Of a stretch of 40,597 bases of DNA, positions 1-9,784 are shown piece after piece. Made by a program: the position numbers and the translations under genes. The stretch covers positions 1 through 40,597 of the forward strand of contig DUSF01000027.1 in the NCBI GenBank assembly GCA_012842745.1, written 5' to 3'. Source of the DNA: Bacillus sp. (in: firmicutes). Its GTDB lineage: Bacteria > Bacillota > Bacilli > Bacillales > Bacillaceae_J. The notes under the pieces were generated by a model. That model was not told the DNA's origin and did not search any database. It saw only the letters and a list, made by a program, of their open reading frames with translations. Position 1 is the stretch's first letter. Each line of letters opens with the position of its first letter.

Positions 1-335
1 AAGAATTGGTTTCTGACTTTGACGCTGTCGTGATTGAGGACTTGAACATGAAAGGAATGTCTCAAGCCTTTCACTTTGGAAAAAGCGTTCACGACAATAG
101 TTGGGGCATGTTCACGCTCTTTTTAGCATACAAGCTGAAAGAACAAGGAAAACAACTTGTGAAAATTGATAAGTGGTTCCCTTCCACTAAGAAATGTTCT
201 TGTTGTGGTGCAGAAAAACCTATAAAACTATCTGAACGTACCTACCATTGTTCATGCGGTTATTCAGCAGATCGTGACTATAATTCCGCAATCAATATCA
301 AAAATGAAGGCATTCGCCTATTGGCTTTAGCATAG
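1..335 (+). CDS. tnpB: IS200/IS605-family TnpB (OrfB), 3' end only
   Basis: This is the C-terminal part of a TnpB RNA-guided nuclease, cut off by the window's left edge; the frame is open from base 3. Visible are the RuvC-II segment with its acidic residue (VVIEDLNMKGM), the zinc finger with two CxxC pairs (CSCC and CSC), and the RuvC-III motif DRDYNSAINI with its catalytic Asp. These identify the family with high confidence. The gene ends with TAG at 333-335 and is followed by the right-end hairpin of the transposon. Whether the missing N-terminal part is intact, and whether a TnpA partner exists, cannot be seen. Confidence 0.93.
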   Translation, partial: ELVSDFDAVVIEDLNMKGMSQAFHFGKSVHDNSWGMFTLFLAYKLKEQGKQLVKIDKWFPSTKKCSCCGAEKPIKLSERTYHCSCGYSADRDYNSAINIKNEGIRLLALA

Positions 336-462
336 AAACAAAAACTCTTGGAACAAGAGGGTTCGCTCGGTCAATTTTCGTTAGCTAGTAAAAGTAACGA
401 TAAGTCGAGAAGCCCCCACTTCAATTAGACCGTAAGGTCAATAAGTGGTGGGAGTAGTTCAC
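336..462 (+). ncRNA. Right end of the tnpB transposon and probable omega-RNA (reRNA) scaffold
   Basis: The stretch after tnpB contains a strong stem-loop: CCCCCACTT (413-421) pairs with AAGTGGTGGG (443-452), with a smaller GACC/GGTC stem inside. It ends in GTAGTTCAC at about 454-462, typical of IS200/IS605 right ends. In this family the guide RNA of TnpB is made from the 3' end of tnpB and the right end, and the guide is the flanking DNA. The exact RNA borders are inferred; the hairpin is seen directly. Confidence 0.6.
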
Positions 463-530
463 TACATATTGAGGAAATTCATAGCCTTAAGCCAGGCCCA
501 ATGGCGGGTAAGAAAATTAGCTAATGTGAA

Positions 531-572
531 AAAAATCACCTTTTGAAAAAACTTCGAAAAGGTGATTTTTTT
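531..572. terminator. Bidirectional intrinsic terminator
   Basis: AAAAATCACCTTTT (531-544) and AAAAGGTGATTTTT (557-570) form a perfect stem with a 12-nt loop. A-tracts on the left and T-tracts on the right make it usable from both strands. It lies just beyond the stop of the leftward DUF1259 gene. Confidence 0.85.
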
Positions 573-575
573 AAT

Positions 576-1049
576 CTAGTTTTGAAATAATCCAGCTTCA
601 ATGGCAGCATCAAAGCTATTTCTAGCAAATTCAAACGGATCGCCGATATTTTCCCAATGTATATACATTAATCGTGGGTCATCAAAAAGCCAGTGGTTGT
701 GAACTGCTGTTACGATAATTCCTCTCTTACGTAGGGCAGATAGGAATGGATTTATTTCTTTTTGTAGTATAACAGTTTCTCCAAGATTTAAAGTTTTCCC
801 GTTCCTATTGTTTTCAAAGGAAAGGGCAAATGGAAGTGCTAGTGCGGAACGCGTTCTACGGCCTAAAATAGTAGCGTTAATATTCCGATTACGTTGAACT
901 ACACAGGCAGGGCTTGATGTAATTACTTCGCCACCGATAATATTTGCAAGCTTTTGGCATGTGGATGTCCCCATATTTCCGCCATCATGATATTTGGAGT
1001 CACTATAGAAACTTTGATTACCAAAGTTATCATATTCTCTCCTTTCCAA
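576..1049 (-). CDS. DUF1259 domain-containing protein
   Basis: A 157-aa protein with DUF1259 hallmarks: a segment with LALPFALSFEN, then LGETVILQKEINPFLSALR, then VTAVHNHWLFDDPRLMYIHW, where the HNH and the Tyr-Ile-His-Trp region are typical. The biochemical role of the family is not established to my knowledge. There is no signal peptide. The start is TTG at 1049, supported by the near-ideal AGGAGGTGA six bases upstream. The gene stands alone between glpK (divergent) and a terminator at 531-572. Confidence 0.8.
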   Translation of the reverse strand: MERREYDNFGNQSFYSDSKYHDGGNMGTSTCQKLANIIGGEVITSSPACVVQRNRNINATILGRRTRSALALPFALSFENNRNGKTLNLGETVILQKEINPFLSALRKRGIIVTAVHNHWLFDDPRLMYIHWENIGDPFEFARNSFDAAIEAGLFQN

Positions 1050-1210
1050 CTTAAATCACCTCCTCAACCTTGTATTCAATTACCAGTTTATTCCGCAAAA
1101 TAAAACTTGAATGGTTATTTGTCCATCATTAACAGCCTTTTTATAGTAGTCTCCATTTATTTTTTTACAGCAAAAATCTATAATGATTTCAAATAGGGTG
1201 GTAAGAATAG

Positions 1211-2728
<1,518 letters not shown>

Positions 2729-2760
2729 AAAATTAAGATAATAACCTTGTAGGAGAACGG

Positions 2761-2813
2761 GAGAGACCACAAAGCATTATCATTCAAGGATCGTGTTTTT
2801 GTGGTCTCTTTTT
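2761..2813. terminator. Terminator shared by glpK and the convergent deacetylase gene
   Basis: GAGACCACAAA (2763-2773) pairs with TTTGTGGTCTC (2798-2808), followed by a T run on the plus strand and preceded by a few A's. It overlaps the stop of the leftward gene. Confidence 0.85.
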
Positions 2814-3408
2814 AGAATAATGTAAATTCAAATCCCTTTGCGTGAATTCCATCAATCATTTGCGGCAATACGGAAACGGTTTGCGTTAATTCATGCATAA
2901 GAATAATAGAGCCATTTTTTACATTTTCGACGACATTCTCGACAATATTTTTAGGTATATTTTTATGTTCCCAATCAAACGATGTTATTTCCCACATAAT
3001 GGGCACTAAGCAAAAGTCTTTTAAAATGTCCATCGTATCTTCGTTGTATTGGCCAAATGGCGGCCGGAAATAGCGGATTTTTGTCTTTATAATCCGCTCC
3101 ATTTTATCAATGCTGTATTTTATTTGTTCGAATTGCTGTTCTTTATTTAACTTGGTGAGGTTTTTGTGATTATAGGCATGTGAGCCAATGAGATGGCCTT
3201 CTGCTACCACTCTTTTCCATGGCCTTTCGTCATAAAATAATTTAGATTGCCAGAAAAAAATCGCTTGAACATTTTTTTCTTTTAAGATATCTAAGATTTG
3301 ATTGAGCTGCCGACTTGGCCCATCATCAAAGGTTAAAACGACTTTATTCTCAACCGTTTTTAGCTGATTTAAATTTTTTAACCAACGTTCATCTTTAAGA
3401 CCGTACAC
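2812..3408 (-). CDS. Polysaccharide deacetylase (NodB domain) family protein
   Basis: A 198-aa carbohydrate esterase 4 protein that would remove N-acetyl or O-acetyl groups from a cell-wall or other polysaccharide. Motifs are in order: VVLTFDDGP (catalytic base and metal Asp), HLIGSHAYNH (two metal His), RYFRPPFGQYN, and a C-terminal ILMHE segment. No signal peptide is visible in the frame as read, which starts at a poor GTG (3408) without a clear binding site. An ATG at 3451 right after AAGGAAGGG opens another frame that runs 18 codons into this region and then stops, so the true N terminus may have been lost by a frameshift. The family is secure; the start is not. Confidence 0.8.
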   Translation of the reverse strand: MYGLKDERWLKNLNQLKTVENKVVLTFDDGPSRQLNQILDILKEKNVQAIFFWQSKLFYDERPWKRVVAEGHLIGSHAYNHKNLTKLNKEQQFEQIKYSIDKMERIIKTKIRYFRPPFGQYNEDTMDILKDFCLVPIMWEITSFDWEHKNIPKNIVENVVENVKNGSIILMHELTQTVSVLPQMIDGIHAKGFEFTLF

Positions 3409-3742
3409 GATCTGTCCGCTTTCTACTACTCAAGGGCAATGCATTATACATCCCTTCCTTTTTTAATTTACAGTATGACTCGTACTATGCATTTATTATA
3501 TTATAGCTTAAATATGTTTTAACTTCTTAAATTTCGACATTTTTTTCACTAAACCTATTGCTTGAACAATGGCCTGATGATATAATGTGAAACATCGAGC
3601 ATTAAAGTACTTGAAAATTGTTATCAACGCAGTGTTTCGTTTCATAGATAAACGAGGCATTGCGTTTTTTAATGATGAAGGAAAATTAACAATATTTTGT
3701 CCAGTGAATTTGGGATTTTTGTAGAAAGGTGGGGAAAGAAAG
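3409..3742 (+). promoter_or_regulatory. Intergenic region with sigma-A-like promoter of queG
   Basis: These 334 bp hold no gene I can support. A promoter-like pair TTGCTT (3558-3563), 17-bp spacer, TATAAT (3581-3586) points at queG, leaving an AT-rich leader of about 150 nt. No riboswitch fold was recognised in the leader. Confidence 0.5.
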
Positions 3743-4882
3743 ATGGACTTTTCTAAACTAAAAGATGAGCTTATTGCCTATAGCAAGGAAATTGGTATTG
3801 ATAAGATTGGCTTTACTAGTGCTAACCCTTTTCTTGAATTGAAAAATCGTCTCTATATGCAACAAAAGCTAAATTATCAATCAGGCTTTGAAGAACAGGA
3901 TATTGAAAAACGAACATCTCCTAAGCTACTTTTGTCTCGTGCCGAGTCCATCATTTCTATTGCTTTAGCCTATCCTTCAAAATTGAAAGATGCTCCACGT
4001 AGCACACCGTCTAATCGGCGCGGTCTTTTTTGCCGGGCATCATGGGGAATGGATTATCATCATATTTTACGAGCTCGTTTAAATAAATTAGAAGCATTTA
4101 TTCTGGAAAAAGTTCCGGAGGCTAAGGTTAAGTCAATGGTTGATACAGGAGAGCTGTCTGATCGGGCTGCTGCGGAACGTGCGGGGATTGGCTGGAGTGG
4201 AAAAAATTGCGCCATCATTACACCGGAGTTTGGGTCATATGTTTATTTAGGGGAAATGATTACAACAATTCCATTCCCATCGGATCAGCCTGTTGAAGAT
4301 ATGTGCGGTACTTGTACTAAGTGTTTGGATGCTTGTCCAACTGGCGCTTTAGTGCAGGGGGGACAGATTGATGCAACGAAATGTATCGGATTTTTAACAC
4401 AAACAAAGGGTTTTTTAGAGGATGAATACCGAGTTAAAATTGGCAATCGTGTGTATGGTTGTGATACGTGCCAAATGGTTTGTCCCCATAATAAAGGGAA
4501 GGATTTTCATCTCCATTCTGAAATGGAGCCCGACCCAGAAGTGGTCAAGCCACAGTTAAAATCATTGTTGTTTATTAGCAATAAAGATTTTAAAGAAAAG
4601 TTTGGCCCAGTAGCTGGCTCTTGGCGTGGAAAAAAACCAATCCAAAGAAATGCCATTATTGCTTTGGCACATTATAAGGACGTGACAGCCATTCTTGACC
4701 TTGCAAAAGTTCTTGTGGAAGATTCTCGTCCGGTTTTGCGAGGAACGGCAGCATGGGCGATTGGAAAAATCGGCGCACCTGAAGGAAGGGCAATCTTAGA
4801 ACGTGCAAAAGAAAGTGAAAAAGATGAAGTCGTATTGCAGGAGATAGAAAAAGGGCTTCAATTGTTGAAGGAAAGGCTATGA
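3743..4882 (+). CDS. queG: Epoxyqueuosine reductase (tRNA queuosine synthesis)
   Basis: A 379-aa cytoplasmic enzyme that reduces epoxyqueuosine to queuosine at tRNA position 34, using cobalamin and two [4Fe-4S] clusters. The first cluster motif starts at Cys188 (CGTCTKCLDACPTGAL), the second near residue 240 (CDTCQMVCPHN). The segment SDRAAAERAGIGWSGKN belongs to the catalytic domain, and the C terminus (about 290-379) is HEAT-repeat-like. The ATG follows GGTGGGGAAAG. The stop overlaps the start of ogt, so the two are co-translated. It is the yhbA equivalent of the B. subtilis yhbA-yhbB-cspR cluster. Confidence 0.96.
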   Translation: MDFSKLKDELIAYSKEIGIDKIGFTSANPFLELKNRLYMQQKLNYQSGFEEQDIEKRTSPKLLLSRAESIISIALAYPSKLKDAPRSTPSNRRGLFCRASWGMDYHHILRARLNKLEAFILEKVPEAKVKSMVDTGELSDRAAAERAGIGWSGKNCAIITPEFGSYVYLGEMITTIPFPSDQPVEDMCGTCTKCLDACPTGALVQGGQIDATKCIGFLTQTKGFLEDEYRVKIGNRVYGCDTCQMVCPHNKGKDFHLHSEMEPDPEVVKPQLKSLLFISNKDFKEKFGPVAGSWRGKKPIQRNAIIALAHYKDVTAILDLAKVLVEDSRPVLRGTAAWAIGKIGAPEGRAILERAKESEKDEVVLQEIEKGLQLLKERL

Positions 4883-5403
4883 TGATCATGACACAAAAAA
4901 TCTATTACACGGAAATGGATAGCTCGATTGGTCCGCTCACCATTGTCGGTACAATTGAGATGGGCTTGTGTAATATTGAATTCGGTTCTATAGATAGTGT
5001 ACAAGACAACCTCGCTAATTGGTTGAAAAAACAATCGATTAAGGGCGAGTTACTATACAGCAATGAAGTTTTACAACCAGTTATTGAAGTGCTAAATCAA
5101 TATTTTGCTGGTAACCATAAGAAGAATTTTGACATTGCTATTGATTTGCACGGAACCCCCTTTCAAAAAAAGGTTTGGAATGAACTTTTAAATATAGAGT
5201 ATGGAACAACAAAATCTTATAAAGAGATTGCAGAAGCTATTTCCGCCCCAAAAGCGGTGAGAGCAATTGGTACGGCAATTGGGCAAAATCCTATCCCCAT
5301 CATTGTTCCGTGTCACCGCGTCATCAACAGCAATGGAAAACTTGGTGGTTTTACCGGAGGCTTAGAGAAAAAGATGAAGCTCCTAGAAATCGAAAAACTG
5401 TAG
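4879..5403 (+). CDS. ogt: Methylated-DNA--protein-cysteine S-methyltransferase
   Basis: A 174-aa suicide repair protein that removes O6-alkyl groups from guanine. The C-terminal domain has the helix-turn-helix (YGTTKSYKEIAEAI, PKAVRAIGTAIGQNPI) and the active site PCHR with Cys145. The N-terminal half is the usual ribonuclease-like fold. ATG codons at 4879 and 4882 overlap the queG stop, giving translational coupling. The length is typical of bacterial Ogt proteins. Confidence 0.95.
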   Translation: MMIMTQKIYYTEMDSSIGPLTIVGTIEMGLCNIEFGSIDSVQDNLANWLKKQSIKGELLYSNEVLQPVIEVLNQYFAGNHKKNFDIAIDLHGTPFQKKVWNELLNIEYGTTKSYKEIAEAISAPKAVRAIGTAIGQNPIPIIVPCHRVINSNGKLGGFTGGLEKKMKLLEIEKL

Positions 5404-5469
5404 GTGCCAGCCCCTAGAAGCTATGCATATACTTTAACTATGAATGTCACGAATGAAAGGATGAATACC

Positions 5470-6393
5470 GTGTCTACATGGTTAGAGGAGCTAGAACAGC
5501 TTGTGAATGACCGACTCAACACATTGGTCGGCAATAGTAAAATGGGAAGAAGAAATCCGTTTTTTAATGAAAAAGACCAACGTATCCTTGATAACAAAAT
5601 AAATCAATTCCAAAAACGAAAATCACAAATTGTTAAGGCAACCGCAAATGGGCAAATCGTTAGTCAAAAGGAAGTCGATGGCCTTCACTTTATCGATTAT
5701 GTCCTCCATCAGCAATATTTAGTGAAACAACCGAAAGAACATTTTTATATTGAGGAAAATATCGAAAAGAGACAAGCGGTCATTACAAATAATAAAATTA
5801 TTAAGGATTTTGTTCTTGAACAAGATCATTCAGCTTTAGAGGAGGAAATTATCCATCCAATTAAGCTCGAAGATGTAAATGATATCCGCGACAACCGCCA
5901 AAAGTATACTTATAACCGCCGCGCTGCTGTCCAATATGCTGAAACATGGTGGAACAGCTATAATCCAAAATATATAAGGTTCAAAGATAACTGCACAAAT
6001 TTTATTTCACAATGCTTACATGAGGGTGGCATCCCAATGACAGGCTTTGGAAATCGGAATAAAGGCTGGTGGTATAGTGGAAAATCCTGGAGCTATAGTT
6101 GGGCAGTTGCCAATTCTTTACGCTGGCATTTAAGTGGGAGTAAGCAGGGAATCAATACGCAAGAGGTACCTTCCGCCAGCGACCTCATTGTTGGCGATGT
6201 GATTTGCTATGATTTTGAAGATGATGGGAGATGGAATCATAATACAATTGTTGTAGCAAAGGATGCCAACAATGAGCCGTTAGTTAATGCGCAAACCTAT
6301 AACAGCCGTATGCGCTACTGGGCTTACGAAGACTCGTCGGCGTATACGCCAAATATTAAATATAAGTTTTTTCATATCCTTGATCGAAAATAG
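5470..6393 (+). CDS. yhbB: Amidase domain protein, YhbB-like
   Basis: The protein carries an N-terminal helical region and a C-terminal putative amidase (Amidase_6) domain. The catalytic Cys sits in DNCTNFISQCLHEGG and the His in WNHNTIVV, and the fold is papain/NlpC-like. Such domains are thought to act on peptidoglycan or peptide amides; the substrate is not known. The frame is open from GTG 5404, directly after the ogt stop, but a GTG at 5470 with GAAAGG about eight bases upstream is the more likely start (307 aa). No signal peptide is visible, so export is doubtful. In B. subtilis yhbB sits between yhbA (queG) and cspR (trmL), as here. Confidence 0.82.
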   Translation: MSTWLEELEQLVNDRLNTLVGNSKMGRRNPFFNEKDQRILDNKINQFQKRKSQIVKATANGQIVSQKEVDGLHFIDYVLHQQYLVKQPKEHFYIEENIEKRQAVITNNKIIKDFVLEQDHSALEEEIIHPIKLEDVNDIRDNRQKYTYNRRAAVQYAETWWNSYNPKYIRFKDNCTNFISQCLHEGGIPMTGFGNRNKGWWYSGKSWSYSWAVANSLRWHLSGSKQGINTQEVPSASDLIVGDVICYDFEDDGRWNHNTIVVAKDANNEPLVNAQTYNSRMRYWAYEDSSAYTPNIKYKFFHILDRK

Positions 6394-6475
6394 CTTACTC
6401 TTCCAACGTAACTTGCACTCTATGTTATAATTAAAATGTTAACAATGATAATGGATAGAAATACGGGGTGAAAAA

Positions 6476-6949
6476 ATGGGTATACACGTTGTATTATACC
6501 AACCTGAGATTCCAGCTAATACGGGGAATATCGCGAGAACATGTGCAGCTACAAATACGCCATTGCACTTAATCCATCCACTTGGATTTTCAACAGAAGA
6601 TAAATACTTAAAAAGAGCGGGATTAGACTATTGGGAATTTGTAAAAATCCATCATTATGATTCATTAAATATCTTTTTTGAGCAAAACAAAGGCGGAAAA
6701 TATTATTTTATAACGAAGTTTGGTGAAAATAGACATACTGATTTTGATTATAGTAATACTGATGAAGAAATTTATTTCATTTTTGGGAAAGAAACAACGG
6801 GGCTACCGAAGGATGTTATTGCCGAGCACCCTGAAACTTGTTTGCGTTTGCCGATGACGGAACATGTGCGCTCCCTGAATTTGTCCAATACAGCGGCTAT
6901 TTTAGTATATGAGGCTTTACGGCAGCAAAATTATCCAGGTTTAGCATAA
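6476..6949 (+). CDS. trmL: tRNA (cytidine/uridine-2'-O-)-methyltransferase TrmL
   Basis: A 157-aa SPOUT-family enzyme that 2'-O-methylates position 34 of certain leucine tRNAs with S-adenosylmethionine. Motifs: EIPANTGNIARTCAAT (motif 1), YFIFGKETTGLP (motif 2) and LRLPMTEHVRSLNLSNTAA (motif 3, knotted SAM site). The length is normal and the start follows GGGGTGA. It was formerly called CspR in B. subtilis. It ends at a strong terminator. Confidence 0.95.
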   Translation: MGIHVVLYQPEIPANTGNIARTCAATNTPLHLIHPLGFSTEDKYLKRAGLDYWEFVKIHHYDSLNIFFEQNKGGKYYFITKFGENRHTDFDYSNTDEEIYFIFGKETTGLPKDVIAEHPETCLRLPMTEHVRSLNLSNTAAILVYEALRQQNYPGLA

Positions 6950-6953
6950 GCGG

Positions 6954-7002
6954 AAAAAAGACACGAATTTTGTCATGATTGGGCAAAAATCGTGTCTTTT
7001 TT
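6954..7002. terminator. Intrinsic terminator after trmL, bidirectional
   Basis: AAAAAAGACACGA (6954-6966) pairs with TCGTGTCTTTTTT (6990-7002). It also lies just downstream of the leftward small gene at 7015-7104, which it can terminate. Confidence 0.85.
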
Positions 7003-7014
7003 AATCACATCTTT

Positions 7015-7104
7015 TTAGTTCTTGTTTGGCTTGTCATTATATCCAGCAGTGAAAATAGCTGTTAAAAATGCTAGGATGACAATCATAATTAATGTAAAGC
7101 CCAT
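7015..7104 (-). CDS. Small single-pass membrane protein (29 aa)
   Basis: ATG at 7104 has an excellent AAGGAGG upstream and encodes a 29-aa peptide, one hydrophobic helix (FTLIMIVILAFLTAIFTAG) followed by a polar tail YNDKPNKN. The frame stays open to 7215, but the extra N-terminal residues lack a binding site and look accidental. The function is unknown. Short tail-anchored peptides like this are common among Bacillus sporulation and stress genes, but nothing here proves that role. Confidence 0.6.
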   Translation of the reverse strand: MGFTLIMIVILAFLTAIFTAGYNDKPNKN

Positions 7105-7310
7105 GGAAAAATTCCTCCTTATGTAAGAGTACAATAAGACCAAATATAGTTCTATTATATCCCAACTTGTCCTTGGTGTGAATGAAAAGTATGAAGAAAT
7201 TTCAACATTATTCAATTAAGGACTCCGATCTTTCATTAACGAAATTCAATATAGCTGCATAGGCTATAGTAACATATCCTTTTAATTAATTTTCCATTCA
7301 TTAATAAAAG

Positions 7311-7339
7311 ACATGTTAAGTTGGGATAACGCATAGAGT
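7311..7339 (+). promoter_or_regulatory. Possible sigma-E promoter of prkA
   Basis: ACATGTT (7311-7317), a 14-bp spacer and CATAGAGT (7332-7339) resemble the mother-cell sigma-E pattern (GKATATT, 13-15 bp, CATACANT) upstream of prkA, which is a sigma-E gene in B. subtilis. The match is partial. The rest of 7105-7384 shows no gene. Confidence 0.35.
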
Positions 7340-7384
7340 GATATAAACCACTAAATTGATGATCAACTTAGAGGGAGGTACTGT

Positions 7385-7876
7385 ATGGACATCTTAAAAA
7401 AGATTCAAATGCATCGTGAAGAAGAGGAACGACTGGCGTGGGAAGGTACCTTCGCAGAATATTTAGAGATTGTAAAGCAAAAACCATATGTAGCACAAAC
7501 GGCTCATTCCCGAGTATATAATATGATTAAGGATGCCGGAGTTGAGGAGATTGACAGTAAAAAGAAATATTCATTTTTCCGCAACCAAATGTTTGGGATT
7601 GACGAAGCCATCGAGCGGTTGGTTGAGGAATATTTTCATCCGGCTGCCAAAAGACTAGATGTAAAAAAACGAATTTTACTGCTGATGGGACCGGTCAGTG
7701 GTGGGAAATCCACATTAGTTACTATGCTAAAAAGAGGTTTGGAGGCATATTCAAGAACTGAACAAGGTGCTGTCTATGCCATCAAAGGCTGCCCAATGCA
7801 TGAAGATGCATACATACGACAAAGCAACCTCAAGCGACTACTTAAAAGAGTAGTCGCTTATTTTAACTACTGCTAA
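7385..7876 (+). CDS. prkA: prkA, 5' part, interrupted by the element after codon 141
   Basis: Codons 1-141 (to 7807) encode the N terminus of PrkA, an AAA+ serine protein kinase/protease of sporulating bacilli, including the Walker A loop GPVSGGKST (from about residue 102). From base 7808 the frame reads element DNA: 22 unrelated residues and a stop at 7876, giving a 163-aa product with no Walker B, sensor or C-terminal domain. It is therefore inactive as it stands. The break is inside the segment YAIKGCPMHED; the sequence continues with PLHMIPPNLRED at 34108. The gene is written so that precise excision restores it. RBS GAGGGAGG precedes ATG 7385. Confidence 0.95.
   Translation: MDILKKIQMHREEEERLAWEGTFAEYLEIVKQKPYVAQTAHSRVYNMIKDAGVEEIDSKKKYSFFRNQMFGIDEAIERLVEEYFHPAAKRLDVKKRILLLMGPVSGGKSTLVTMLKRGLEAYSRTEQGAVYAIKGCPMHEDAYIRQSNLKRLLKRVVAYFNYC
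7796..7807 (+). other. attL core (12-bp direct repeat)
   Basis: ATGCATGAAGAT is identical to 34096-34107 and marks the left junction: PrkA codons lie to its left and element DNA to its right. The half-site arm AAAGCAACCT at 7821-7830 is the inverted partner of AGGTTGCTTT at 34081-34090. From the symmetry of the joined attP, the crossover dinucleotide is predicted to be GA at 7805-7806. Confidence 0.9.
7832..7859. terminator. Hairpin at the end of the recombinase gene
   Basis: AAGCGACTAC (7832-7841) and GTAGTCGCTT (7850-7859) form a perfect 10-bp stem with an 8-nt loop over the last codons of the leftward recombinase gene. The plus strand follows it with ATTTTAACTAC, a weak T run, so it may also stop transcripts entering from prkA. 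Terminator activity is inferred. Confidence 0.55.
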
Positions 7877-9289
7877 TTTATTTGGTTTGCTTGGTTCAAC
7901 TATTTCTATAGTTATATATTTAAATAATAAATGAATGGCATGTTTTTTTGATTCATAACTAAGTTCCTTCCATTCTTCTTTTATGCTGCTTAATATCTGT
8001 TTGATATCTTCTGTAGAGGCATGTTGTTCTTGTTCTTCTAGTAGTCCCCTCAATTCATTTTCCTCAATCGTTAATTGATTCATTTTCTTTCTATATTCCG
8101 CTTTCGTCATATCGCCATCAGTATAAATCTCTTTTGTTCTTTCTTTTTTACACAATATCTTCTCTAATTGCTTATTCAGTTTATTGCGATCAATGTCAGT
8201 TTCCTGATTTTGCTCAACATCAATTTCATTTACTAATTGATTGATATTTATGTCAAGTATTTCTAAAAATGCTTTTTCAATTGATAACTCAGGGATTACT
8301 GGAGCATCACATATACCAAATCTGAATCTACCTTGACATTTATAAAATCTGTGTTCGAAACCATTGCTCCTTACTTTTTTGTTACCAATTATACTTTTTC
8401 CGCATTTTGCACATTTACCTATTGATGAAAAAGGATAATGATTTTGTGAACGAAAAGCCATATTGTACCTATCGTCTATAATCTGTTGTATTTCATCCCA
8501 TTTTTTTTTAGTTATTATTGGTTCAAAATCTTCTTGTTCAAGTTTTACTATTACTTCCTCGCCTGTTTTTTTTCTATGGCCACCAGATACTGATTCATAA
8601 TTCCATCTTACATATCCGGAATAAATTGGATTTTTCAAAGTATACCTGACAGAAAAGTCACTCCATATTTCGCCCTTTTTCGTAGTTATTCCTCTAGAAT
8701 TTAGCTTTTTCGCGATATTTTGTGAACCGTGAGTTAAATATTGTGCAAATATGAATTTAACCCATTTCGCTTCGTCATAGTTTAATATAAGTTTCCCATC
8801 CTCTAGATCATACCCATAGGGGGCAGGAGCACCGTTTCTTTTCCCTGTCTCTGATCGCTTTAGCATTGCCTCATATACACGTTCAGCAATTGTTTCCCGT
8901 TCCCACTGTGCTATTGTAGCAACTAGTGTAATAAACATTCTTCCAGTCGCTGTTGTTGTGTCAAATGCCTCTGTAGATGATTTAAATTTAACGTCATACC
9001 TATCCATTAGCTGCAATAGTTTGTGTAGATCCGTAACTGTACGAACAAAGCGATCGAGTCGATAGACTAGGATAACATCAAACTTTTTCTTTTTCATGTC
9101 CTTAATCATTCGTTGAATATGAGGACGTTCAAGATTCTTTGCTGAATACCCATCATCACAATAATCATCTACAATCGTCCAACCCTGAGATAACGCAAAG
9201 GCCTCTAGGCGCATTTTTTGAGCTTCGAGCGAAAACCCTTCTTCCTTCTGCATTTCAGTAGATACACGTCTGTAAATAGCGACTCTCAA
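7838..9289 (-). CDS. int: Large serine recombinase (integrase/excisionase of the element)
   Basis: A 483-aa large serine recombinase. Residues 1-140 are the resolvase domain with nucleophile Ser10 (YRRVSTEMQ), Arg8, and the YRLDRFVR and RETIAERV arginine motifs. Residues about 155-275 form the recombinase domain (PYGYDLEDG, NPIYSGYVRWN), and a zinc ribbon uses Cys293, Cys296, Cys318 and Cys327. A coiled-coil arm (about 365-430) follows, the part that controls attP x attB against attL x attR. The TTG start at 9289 lies inside the end of the immA-like gene, so the two are co-translated. It sits at the left end beside attL, as expected for the enzyme that inserted the element into prkA. The family resembles SpoIVCA and the SPbeta integrase in plan. 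Confidence 0.95.
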   Translation of the reverse strand: MRVAIYRRVSTEMQKEEGFSLEAQKMRLEAFALSQGWTIVDDYCDDGYSAKNLERPHIQRMIKDMKKKKFDVILVYRLDRFVRTVTDLHKLLQLMDRYDVKFKSSTEAFDTTTATGRMFITLVATIAQWERETIAERVYEAMLKRSETGKRNGAPAPYGYDLEDGKLILNYDEAKWVKFIFAQYLTHGSQNIAKKLNSRGITTKKGEIWSDFSVRYTLKNPIYSGYVRWNYESVSGGHRKKTGEEVIVKLEQEDFEPIITKKKWDEIQQIIDDRYNMAFRSQNHYPFSSIGKCAKCGKSIIGNKKVRSNGFEHRFYKCQGRFRFGICDAPVIPELSIEKAFLEILDININQLVNEIDVEQNQETDIDRNKLNKQLEKILCKKERTKEIYTDGDMTKAEYRKKMNQLTIEENELRGLLEEQEQHASTEDIKQILSSIKEEWKELSYESKKHAIHLLFKYITIEIVEPSKPNKLAVVKISDYSFK

Positions 9290-9764
9290 GCAAATACATC
9301 TCCCTTCTTCTATTGATTTGTTTTAATCGTTCTACAATTAAATTTTCTGTTACTAAGAAGGTATCAGACAAGTGTTTTATATTAACATATTCGTCATCAT
9401 TAATTAAATGAATCATGTGGTAAGGAATGGCTGCATTAAGCATAAAGTTTTTGGCATCCCATTCCTGCCGATCAGTAAATGGTTTTGGCATTTTCAATTG
9501 ATCACCTGCGTGTCTTAATATATGACATAATTCATGATAAAATTGTTCTCTTTGTCCTTTTTTTGTTTCGTATTTATCTATGTTGATAAATTTAAAATCA
9601 TCTTCCTCATATGCAAATGGTTTATGCCTGCTGTACTCAAGTTTGATTTCTAGCTTATCAGCTATGTAAATTTTATCAATCTCGTAAGGTTGATAGATAT
9701 GTAGATTTTTAAAAATAGTAGATACATAATGTTCCAGTCTGGTAGGTTTGTACAACATTGTCAA
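9255..9764 (-). CDS. immA: ImmA/IrrE-family metallopeptidase
   Basis: A 169-aa zinc peptidase with the motif HELCH at residues 77-81 (HExxH) and a downstream acidic region. In ICEBs1 and related phages, ImmA cleaves the ImmR repressor to release the element. Here it is encoded between the repressor gene and the integrase gene, overlapping the latter by 35 bp, which is the ICEBs1-like order. TTG at 9764 follows GGGGGTG, so that start is preferred over the ATG two codons on. Substrate assignment to the repressor at 10655-10984 is an inference from position. Confidence 0.88.
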   Translation of the reverse strand: MTMLYKPTRLEHYVSTIFKNLHIYQPYEIDKIYIADKLEIKLEYSRHKPFAYEEDDFKFINIDKYETKKGQREQFYHELCHILRHAGDQLKMPKPFTDRQEWDAKNFMLNAAIPYHMIHLINDDEYVNIKHLSDTFLVTENLIVERLKQINRRREMYLLESRYLQTCIY

Positions 9765-9784
9765 TATTTACACCCCCTACCACC

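Noticed and set aside
9290-9764. Sigma-E or sigma-K promoter for the recombinase within the immA-like gene
   Set aside because: Only partial CATA-type boxes without a matching -35 were found, so sporulation-specific transcription cannot be claimed from sequence.
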